A stretch of 64,000 nt of DNA from Pomphorhynchus laevis. Lineage: Eukaryota > Acanthocephala > Palaeacanthocephala > Echinorhynchida > Pomphorhynchidae. The stretch covers positions 1 to 64,000 of the forward strand of contig WNNJ02002730.1 of NCBI GenBank assembly GCA_012934845.2. The letters run 5' to 3'. Below, piece by piece: positions 56,110 to 64,000 of the stretch. Positions within the stretch are counted from its first letter, which is position 1, and every line of letters starts with the position of its first letter. The position numbers were made by a program, and so were the translations under genes. Under the pieces are notes generated by a model. That model worked only from the letters and a program-made list of their open reading frames with translations. It was not told the origin of the DNA and did not search any database.

Positions 56110-57533
56110 GGTTTTTGGCAAGGTCTTATAGCATATAAGTGCCTAGCTGATTTGGGATCTGAAGTATGTCAGATTGCTAGAGATGATATTACTACTCGAA
56201 CTGGTGTAAATAAAAGTCATAGTATATTTTATTGTAATGTTCGGGGCTTGTTACAGAAAGTCGATGAACTAAAGTTTAGTATCGAGTCTGTTAATCCTAT
56301 TATAGTTGGTATTACATAATCTTGGCTTAATTGTGATGTATCCGATGCTGAGGAATCCATCCCAGGCTATTCTTAGTTCCGTAATTATCGGATAGGGGGT
56401 AGGGGTGGTGTAGCTCTCTTTATGAGAGACGAAGTTAAGGTGCGTGTTTTGAGTAAGTCGTCTATTGATAGAGTTAAGAGTTTGTGGTGCCGGGTGAAGT
56501 TTGATAGCAGCTCACCCATCATACTGGGTCTTGTGTATCGTGCTCCTAAGGCAATATCTAAGAAACTCATTGAAGAGATAGAGTTGTATACGCGAGGAGA
56601 TTGTGATACTGTGATAATTGGGGATATGAATATGCCAGATGTTGAATGGACTTCGAATACGGTTCTTCCTACTTGTGATAGAGAGTCTTGTAACCTTATG
56701 GAGTGTTTTACTTATTATGGTCTTGCTCAATTTGTTGATGTACATACTCGTTTTTCGAGTTGTAGTTCTTCCCTTCTTGATCTTTGCCTTCGACAAACAG
56801 TCAATTAATCAGTAGTATCCAATATGATTCTCCTGTTGGTTTGTCTGATCACTGTGTATTTAAAGTTTTGCTAAATATACAAATGAGGGTGTTTCACCAT
56901 GCTCGGTACAAACGTCAGATTAATGTCTTTCGGGCGAACTATGATGCTATTACATCAAAGCTGCATAGAGTAAGTTGGCCTGATCCGGCTGTTGTCGGAG
57001 TTGACGAGGCCTGGGATCATTTTCGCGTGACGCTTTATTCTCTAATGGTAAAATGCTTACCTTTGAAGTCTAAGACTAGTCGGAAAAGCGCTCGTTGGTT
57101 TGATACTGAGCTGGCTACTGCGATGAAGGCTCGTTACTCCTGTTTCAAATGCTTTAAGGGTGCGTTTTGTGAATATGATCTTTATACGCAGGCGAGAAAT
57201 TTCTTCAATTCTTTAAAACGACATAAACGCTATTTATTTGAAAATGGTCTAGCTCATAGTTGTAGACATGATCCCAAAGCTCTTTTTCTATATGTGAATA
57301 GTAGTAGGAACGCTAATAAAACAATTGGCCAGTATTTTGATAGCGTTATTGAAGACGACCTTGCTGGCATGTTCTCAAGGTATTTTTACTTGGATGGAGA
57401 GACTACAAATGAGTATTCTGAACCTATCCAGAAGAGTGAGACGATAAGAGGTGCTAGTGTTTCATATCCTAGTTTAGACATAGCTAATTTGATAACTCCT
57501 GAGAAAGTTTTAGCTGAACTGGATCGTCTTTGA
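56110..57533 (+). pseudogene. LINE ORF2: APE endonuclease and linker
   Basis: IFYCNVRGLLQKVDELKF opens the endonuclease; GGVALFMRDEV, GLVYRAP, VIIGDMNMPDVEW, SSSLLDLCL and LSDHCVFKV follow across two frames (56422-56808 and 56784-57533). The linker has ARWFDTELATAMKARY. It contains two early stops and one frame change. Confidence 0.75.
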
Positions 57534-57613
57534 TAACTCCTGAGAAAGTTTTAGCTGAACTGGATCGTCTTTGATAACTCCTGAGAAAGTTTTAGCTGAA
57601 CTGGATCGCCTTA
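57491..57613 (+). repeat. 41-bp tandem triplication inside ORF2
   Basis: GATAACTCCTGAGAAAG begins at 57491, 57532 and 57573; the unit is 41 bp, not a multiple of three, so it shifts the frame and the first copy ends in a stop. Confidence 0.95.
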
Positions 57614-57699
57614 AAAAGACAAACTCTCCAAAGGTGCCAATTTGTTACCTTATATATATCTTCGTCGAATAGCAGACTAAATATATACACAACTTTGAA

Positions 57700-58706
57700 A
57701 CATATTTCGACAATCTATTATTGATACGACTCTTCCAAAAGAGTGGAAACAATCGATCATTCACCCCATCTTCAAAAAGGGTGATAGATCTTCAGTAGAC
57801 AATTACAGACCAGTAAGTATTACTTGCTTATGCTGTAGAATGTTAGAGCGAATTATACATGGTTATATGGTAAAGTTTTATAGTGAGAATAATGTAATAG
57901 CTTAAGAGCAACATGGTTTCCGTAAGTGTTATTTGACAGTTAACAATCTACTCGCAGTCCATCTTGATTGGACAGCTAATAAAGCCGTATTCATTGCTAC
58001 TGACATCATATTCTTCGATTTTTCTAAGTCATTTGACAGAGTAGATCATAGATTCCTCCTAAATATACTAGAGAAAAGTGGCATTCCATTTTTGCTTGTT
58101 AGATGGATTAAATCGTTTTTAAGTAATCGTAGTTATTGTGTGCATGTAGATAATTTTGACTCTTATTCGCGGTCATGTAATATAAGGGTGCCTCAAGGTT
58201 CAGTATTGGGTCCATTGTTATTTAGTGTCTACATCAACGATCTCCCGGAATTTATTGATTCTTGGATGCTTTTATATCCAGACGATTTGAAAATCTGGAG
58301 GGCAATTCGTTCACTCAGTGATATAGTTATACTGCAACGGGATATCGATGAAGTCGAAAATTGGGCTCTGCTCAATAGGTTGATTGCCAATATATCAAAA
58401 TGCAAACATTTACGTGTTTGTGGCGGAAATGCTCAATCTTCAGCTAATTATAGCTTTCAGAGCAGTTATATAGAACGAATGAACAAATATACGAAGTTGG
58501 GAGTGTGGATAAACAGTGACTTGAGTACCGTCACACATACTGATCATGCTTGTTCGAATGCGTTGGGGGATAATCGGTCTACTTCGACGCACTTTCATTG
58601 CACTCAATCAATTTGCCCTACGTCCGCTAATCTTTGCTCATGTGTTGATCCGTATTCTATATGCTGCACCGTGTGTGTATCCCCAAAATTCAAAAGAACA
58701 TATTAG
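57700..58706 (+). pseudogene. LINE ORF2: reverse transcriptase with YPDD
   Basis: SIIHPIFKKGDRSSVDNYRP, then from 57933 IFFDFSKSFDRVDHRFL, GSVLGPLLFSVYINDLPE and LLYPDDLKIWRAI. The catalytic YADD reads YPDD, which would impair activity. The frame is lost near 58560. ERMNKYTKLGVWINSDLST matches the RT thumb. Confidence 0.8.
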
Positions 58707-58859
58707 TTCATAGAGGTTACTCCATAGAGCTACCAAGCTAGCACCGCAACTGAAATTTTTGTCATACCCTGATCGATTAAAAGCACTTAGACTTGGGACT
58801 GTCATGTGAACCCGCCGGTACATCGATATGAGTATGGTCTGACAAATTCTTAATGAATC

Positions 58860-59096
58860 GGATATTCACTTAGAGATTGCCTTCATTTGCGCTCATCCAA
58901 TATCCTCCGAGGCCTTGGTTTAACCCTGCGACGTGAAAGGATAAGAAAATCACGAGCTGTCCAATTTGATCGGCGAGTTGTATCTCTGTGGAATAGTCTT
59001 GGAGAGTCAACAGTGTACAGTAGCAATATCAACGAATTCAAAAAGAAATTACGGATGGAGGATGCCATGAGGAAAGCTGCTTTTTCGTATTTGTGA
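58860..59096 (+). pseudogene. LINE ORF2: C-terminal block
   Basis: HLRSSNILRGLGLTLRRER then VVSLWNSLGES and NEFKKKLRMED. The WNSL...F+++L block ends ORF2 in many CR1/Jockey-like LINEs. A TGA at 59094-59096 closes it. Confidence 0.75.
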
Positions 59097-59099
59097 TAC

Positions 59100-59263
59100 T
59101 TTTATTATATTTATTTTCTCCAGTGAACCAGCCAATTAAGCCATGCTTTTATGTGCTGTTGAAACATTAATAATAATGAAAATTGATCATCAGAAGTAAT
59201 TGATGGCCGTCGATTATTTGGAAGATTTACCGCACGTTGTTTGGAGGAATTTTAATTTATGTT
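59100..59263. other. LINE 3' flank, unassigned
   Basis: AT-rich sequence without ORF or recognised repeat. It ends where a short inverted piece of the family B unit (GTTGCTTGCTTTCTCACA) starts at about 59264. Confidence 0.4.
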
Positions 59264-59410
59264 GTTGCTTGCTTTCTCACAAGATACTTTCCGAAAATTC
59301 CTGCCGAAAAAAATTAGGATGATCCGGAAAGCACATGGTTAGTTTAAAGAGGCTAGACCCATGCTACCACGTTAGCAAATTCTCGGAGATGCCTTTTTAA
59401 TATATCACAA

Positions 59411-59485
59411 GGCAGCCGAAACGACTGATGGTAGTTCACCCTACTGATGAGTGCTGTCGGCTACCATCAGCTCGTCTAGGAGTGA
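59411..59485 (+). ncRNA. hammerhead-like motif B5, permuted strands
   Basis: GAAA 59418-59421 and CTGATGA are intact, and GTC precedes TAGGAGTGA. Stem II reads GGCAGC with GCTGTC, a G-U pair that keeps the helix. Confidence 0.45.
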
Positions 59486-60128
59486 TAAGGAAGTCTGCTC
59501 TACTTGTAATCGAACTCCGGTTTTTGGCAACATCTACAATTATGAAACTGAAGCTTATTAGCTCCCGGAGCACAGTTTAACCTAGTCAAATTTAAAATAT
59601 ACAAATATATCCTCCAAAGGATCCTGTGAGAAAGCAAGCAACGACAGCAAGTAAAATTCCTGACGAATAAAATTAGGATGGTCCGGAAAGCACATAGTTA
59701 GTTTAAAGAGTCTAGGCTCATGCTACCACGTTAGCAAATTCTCGGAGATACTTTTTAAATATACACAAGGCAGCCAAAATGACTGATGGTATTTAACCTT
59801 ACTCATGAGTGCTGCCATATACCATCAGCTTGTCTAGGATTGATAAGGAAGTCTGCTCTGCATGTATTCAAACTCCGGTTTTTGGCAACATCTACAATTA
59901 TAAAACTTAAGGTTATTGGCTCCCGGAGCACAGTTTAACACAATCGAATTTAAAACTATAAAAATGTATCCTTCAAAGGATCCTGTGAGAAAGCAACAAC
60001 GACAGCAAGTAAAATTACTGCTGAATATAATTAGGATGATCCGGAAAGCACATGGTTAGTTTAAAGAGGTAATGCCCATGCTACTACGTAAGCAAATTCT
60101 CGGAGATGCCTTCGTAATATATCACAAG

Positions 60129-60202
60129 GCAGCCGAAACGACTGATGGCAGTTCACCCTACTGATGAATGCTACCGCCTACCATCAGCTCGTCTAGGAGT
60201 GA
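60129..60202 (+). ncRNA. hammerhead-like motif B7, permuted strands
   Basis: CCGAAACGACTGATGG, CTGATGA followed by ATGCTACC, and CCATCAGCTCGTC with TAGGAGTGA. Stem II has one mismatch; core boxes remain. Confidence 0.45.
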
Positions 60203-60360
60203 TAAGGAAGTCTGCTCTACTTGTAATCAAACTCCGGTTTTTAGCAACATCTACAATTATGAAACTGAAGCTTATTAGCTTTCGGAGCACAGTTTAAAAC
60301 AATCGAATTTTAAATTATAAAATTGTATCCTTCAAAAAATCCTGTGAGAAAGCAAATTAA

Positions 60361-60563
60361 ATAAGCTAACTGAGTCTACGTATTTTATATTGCAAATTAA
60401 AAATAATGCAAAATAAAAGTTAAATAGTTAAATAATAAAAAATTTATTAATAATAAATAATTGTTATAAGATTTTATAAAATTTATATCAAGATGAATTA
60501 TAAACTGAAATTAAAAATAAAAATCAATGTTTATGAATTGGCTAATAAATAACAAACCATGAT
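60361..60563 (-). mobile_element. solo terminus of the EN-less PLE-like element
   Basis: AATTAAATAAGCTAACTGAGTC onward matches the ends at 3075 and 49787. AAGCAA borders both sides, and the empty site is the array unit GAGAAAGCAAGCAACG, so it has a 6-bp target duplication. No coding part. Confidence 0.8.
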
Positions 60564-60849
60564 AACAAGCAACGACAGCAAGTAAAATTCCTGATTAATA
60601 AAATCAGGATTATCCGGAAATCACATGGTTAGTTTAAAGAGGCTAGGTCCATGCTACCACGTAAGCAAATTCTCGGAGATGGTTTCTCAATATATCACAA
60701 GGTAGCCGAAACGACTAATGGTAGTTCACCCTACTGATGTGTGCTGCCAGCCACCATCATCTCATCTAAGAGTGATAAGGAAGTCTGCTCTACTTGTAAT
60801 CGAACTCCGGTTTTTGGCAACATCTACAATTAAAGCTGCATCACTAATT

Positions 60850-62265
60850 CTTGCCCGCATATTGTGTGACTTCTATGAATACATTGTACGCTCTGACGAA
60901 GTGAATTTTGACGCATTTGAATATGAACACTGCATCAATTCTAAGGTAAATAAACTTTGACGCCTAACTGATCTACCAGTCGATGCTTATACACATTAAG
61001 CGCCAACACTAAGACGTCTCCGCCGTTCCTACCGAAAGCCAATATACAACAACGAGTTTGATCACGATACAAGCAATGTGATTTATCTTACAATCCGAAA
61101 ACTCTCGGAGAAAGAAGAATCGTTGTCACTAGGCTTAAATTTCGTACAGTTTGAAAGAAAACATCAGCATTATTCCGTAGTTAAGTCTTTAAAAACAATA
61201 GCTACGTCATGCATTCAAGCGATCAGCCAGCCTCAGGTTCGGTCTGCAATCAAAGTTGCATTCGATTAAAAAGTTATAGTTTTTATGATCAATATTCGAC
61301 CTGATTCAATAAAGTTAAGAAATTTGGGAATCGATAAATTACGCGTGTTACACTATCTCAGCAATGTTCCTGAAATAGTCGTGTGCTAAGCAGACAAAGT
61401 AAACAATATTGTTTTATGGTCGCAGGGAGAATATTTAAATGAGGCAACACGTCAATTAAGTTCTTCAGCGTATGAACCAATCTCAATACAACAACACCTC
61501 GAAAAAGTCAAACTTGTCCAAGCAATGATAGAGACATATTTCCACGATGACGAACTAAGAAATCGCATGTTACAAACAAATCCGAAATTAAAGAGGTTTT
61601 ATGTTACCAAAGGCACATAAAGGTATACATCCGCCGCTAGGCAGACCAATCATACTTAACGTTGGCACGGCAACAGAAAAAAATTATCCCGATCTTTCCA
61701 TGAGCATCTATATCCACTGCTAGAGAGAACGCCTTCATTCATATCAAGTACTGATGACTTCCTCCGATTTTTCAACATAAACAGACACGATGTTACATCT
61801 AATATTCTAGCTACAGTCGACGTCGAGTCTTTGTTTACTTCCATCGACACGGATAATATAATATTTGCCATTCGATCTATTATGCAGCTCAACAACTACG
61901 ATGAACGATGGACCAATAAAATATGTACACTCCTTAGATTAGTTGAATGATTAGTTGAATTAGGCCGTTGAATTCAAACACATTTGAATTCAACGGCCTA
62001 TATTATAGACAAGTAAAAGAAACAGCAATGGACATTCTTGTTGGTCCAATCTACGCTGGTCTATACATGCCATTTGTCGAACAATAAGCCACGCTTATGG
62101 AAACGATATGTTGACGATATATTTATTGCATGGGATGTCGAAAGAGAGGAATTGAATAAATTTAAGAATTAGCTCAACAAGCATTGCGAGCTGAGATTTA
62201 CAATGGATTGCCCGATGATCAACGAATTCCTTTCCTTAGTGTCCTTATTTACAAAAATTGCGGTA
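60850..62265 (+). mobile_element. Penelope-like element 7, decayed
   Basis: Plus-strand PLE: AFEYEHCINSKVNKL, NNIVLWSQGEYLNEATRQL, SSTDDFLRFFNINR, ATVDVESLFTSIDTDNI and a catalytic KRYVDDIFIAWD (YVDD). Many breaks and a local fold-back. It has no GIY-YIG and ends at the Gypsy. Confidence 0.75.
61961..62000. repeat. perfect 18-bp fold-back hairpin in PLE 7
   Basis: TAGGCCGTTGAATTCAAA (61961-61978) and its exact complement at 61983-62000, with a CACA loop. It lies in the RT where sequence is locally duplicated (GATTAGTTGAAT twice upstream), so it seems to be a repair or snap-back scar. Confidence 0.95.
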
Positions 62266-62269
62266 CATA

Positions 62270-64000
62270 GGAATATGTAAACATACCTTTTATTCTATCC
62301 AAACTTTTCTTGTTATTCGGCGCTTTCATTCACAATAAAGGTTTCATTCTCTCAAGATCAGGTAGAATTTTGCCATCATTTATGAGGAAACCAAGAATAT
62401 TTATCGAGTTCAATCCATGTGTGGTTTTATCGGAGTGAGACCGTACTTCTTGATCATTTTCATAATTTTTTCGTAATTTATATTGTGATTTCTTTAGTAA
62501 TTCCTGCAATAAGAACGTCATCAAGATACGCGAAGATACCTAAGATATTTTCTTTCTCGATCGCTCCATGAGCATCTGTATCCACTGCTAGAGAGAACGC
62601 CTTCATTCATATCAAATACTGATGACTTCATCCGATTTCATTGAAAAGCGGCCACTCCGTTAGTGAGGCCAAATGGCATTCTTTTATAGTGGTAAGATAA
62701 ACCGGCAGCTTCGAACGCGGTATATTCCATGTCTTGTTGTCGTAAAGGTATTTGATTATAAGCCGATTTTAGATCGCACGAGCTAAAATATCTGTATTGA
62801 GATATTTTATCAATTAAGTTGTCAGTTCTAGGCAAAGTATATTCATCCAGTAATGTGCATTTATATATGGTACGTGAGTAATCCACAACCATACGCCGCT
62901 TACCATATCGATTCGTAACTATGCGAACTTGAGATCGCCATTGTGAGTACTACGTTCAATAATTCCTTTAAGTAATAATCTGTTAATCTCTGTTTTGATG
63001 AACGAGTCTTGTAAATGTATGTAACGTCTGTATTTTGTTTGAATAGGCTTGCACTCGGGTGATAGTGAATGGAATAATATCACAGTGGGCAAATAAGACG
63101 AATTCACTGTAGTCATTTGTACGCAAATGGCATGGTTATTACCGCCGAAATGTATATTCAGGTCACTAAAGCGTGAAATAAACGAATGTCCGAGGATAAC
63201 GTCAGAGTACAACGAGTCTAACACTAGTCGATTAACGTTCTCAAAGGTTCGACCATTGCAATGTATCGTTGTTGTGCACATTCGAGTTATGTGGCGCTTA
63301 TGATCTTCGGACGATATATGAACCGTTTCGTTACAAGGTTTCGCGCGTAGTTTACAACGTTTTACAGCTTCGAGTGATATAAATTCACCAACCAAATCAA
63401 TTAAGGCTTTGAGTTTAACGTCATTTATTTCAACTGAAATGATTACCTTAACCAATGAAGATTTCACGCTATTGCAAAATACGTTAGTAAGTTCCATATA
63501 CTTCAAGTTAAGCTTGTTCGTTGAGTGACGAGAACAGCACACCTTTGCAAAGTGTCCTAGCTTTCCACAAGTATGACACTTAGTTGTTCGTGGGGAGCAT
63601 TGAGTCCTAGGATGACGCTGATTTTCACAATAACAACACTATAATTGAACAGAAGTGAGTGACGAAGTATTAACGTCGCTAGCTTCTTCGTTATCCGAGT
63701 TTGTTTTGCATGTAAATGCAGTAGCATAATTTTCTGCACTATTCTGCTGAGTATCACGCGATGCCTGGATTTCTGCCTGTTCTAAACTATGTGCCGTATT
63801 AACTGCTTGTTCTATTGTCAGCATACAATTCTCAAGTAGCCTTTGTCGAATGGGGGTCGATTTAAGTCCTCGCATAAATGAATCTCTGATATATTCTTTG
63901 AGACGTTCTTCAGCTGATACGGCAGTAAAATCGCAGTCTTTAGCAAGATCGTGTAAATGTTTGAAGTACTGATCGACTGTTTGTTCATTTAACTGTCTGC
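62270..64000 (-). mobile_element. second Gypsy LTR retrotransposon (fossil), runs off the window
   Basis: Minus strand: gag-like region with zinc knuckle (63540-64000), protease region (62919-63542; ALIDLVGEFISLE, VILGHSF), RT entry (MVVDYSRTIYKCTLLDEY, DLKSAYNQIPL, MPFGLTNGVAAF) and part of the RT catalytic region (IFAYLDDVLIAG). No LTR is visible; the left side is truncated and the 5' end lies beyond 64000. Broken, with several breaks, and different from the Gypsy at 35.7 kb. Confidence 0.8.
62558..62638 (+). repeat. 80-bp PLE 7 fragment patched into the Gypsy RT
   Basis: Sequence from CTCCATGAGCATC to CTTCATCCGATTT closely matches 61690-61770 of PLE 7. It stands between two Gypsy RT blocks without PLE flanks, so it looks like filler DNA copied in during break repair. 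Confidence 0.75.

Larger units (their letters stand above)
55215..59100 (+). mobile_element. APE-type LINE (CR1-like, helminth style), decayed
   Basis: Plus-strand LINE of ~3.9 kb with ORF1, endonuclease, RT and a C-terminal WNSL block ending at 59096. Numerous stops and shifts, a 41-bp triplication, and a changed catalytic motif make it an old, dead copy. RT phrasing (KIWRAI, LQRDIDEVENWA) resembles LINEs of flatworms, a weak lead to the host. Confidence 0.8.
59264..60850 (+). repeat. hammerhead repeat family B, distal array
   Basis: Five units, the first partial; core motifs at 59411, 59770, 60129 and ~60690 (period 359 apart from the inserted piece). The units are more diverged than the copies around 35 and 44 kb. 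A solo PLE-like terminus interrupts the fourth interval. Confidence 0.85.

Noticed and set aside
59770-59850. Sixth family B hammerhead-like motif
   Set aside because: The core is degenerate (CCAAAATGA for CGAAACGA and CTCATGA for CTGATGA), so it is counted as array sequence only.

Overview
The window holds no recognisable host gene. Essentially all 64 kb is layered retrotransposon sequence with one small DNA transposon, several short tandem arrays and AT-rich filler. The element mix points to an invertebrate animal: non-LTR retrotransposons with restriction-like endonucleases, APE-type LINEs of the CR1/L2 and Jockey-like groups, Penelope-like elements (PLEs) with YIDD reverse transcriptase (RT) and GIY-YIG endonuclease, Gypsy LTR elements, and hammerhead-ribozyme repeats. 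A helminth is plausible, but the species cannot be fixed from sequence alone. No rRNA, tRNA, CRISPR or bacterial features were seen.

Layout. 0-3.1 kb: a truncated APE-type LINE. 3.1-4.1 kb: a PLE-like RT element with no visible endonuclease. 4.1-28.2 kb: about ten copies (called J, A, A', B, C, D, E, F, G, H, I here) of one superfamily of LINE. It has an N-terminal CXC-like cysteine cluster, an RT, and a C-terminal restriction-like endonuclease (REL). J, A, A', B, C and D lie head to tail on the minus strand, and each 5' edge abuts the 3' tail of the next. E and F form a 1.57 kb inverted duplication. 28.2-29.3 kb: AT-rich, empty. 29.3-34.0 kb: PLEs, one flanked by inverted terminal copies and carrying a nested MULE fragment with a FLYWCH finger.

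34.1-44.5 kb: two families of ~380 and ~359 bp tandem repeats. Each unit carries all three hammerhead core strands, but in an unusual order. A Gypsy element with unusually short LTRs (95/99 bp) and a perfect 5-bp target duplication sits inside the array, and a 4.4 kb CR1/L2-like LINE sits inside that Gypsy. 44.6-53.3 kb: several PLEs, one (47.3-50.9 kb) with inverted terminal repeats and a second PLE-like element nested in it. 53.3-54.9 kb: dispersed repeats, then a 383-bp tandem pair with conventional type I hammerhead motifs. 54.9-59.1 kb: an APE-type LINE, decayed. 59.3-60.8 kb: more of the ~359-bp hammerhead array. 60.8-64 kb: a decayed PLE and a second Gypsy that runs off the window.

Most promising for novelty: the permuted, covarying hammerhead-like architecture found in three unrelated repeat families, and the head-to-tail REL-LINE cluster with shared junction sequences. 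Everything coding here is selfish DNA. Most copies have one to several breaks, so the locus looks like a heterochromatic or piRNA-cluster-like element trap (inference).
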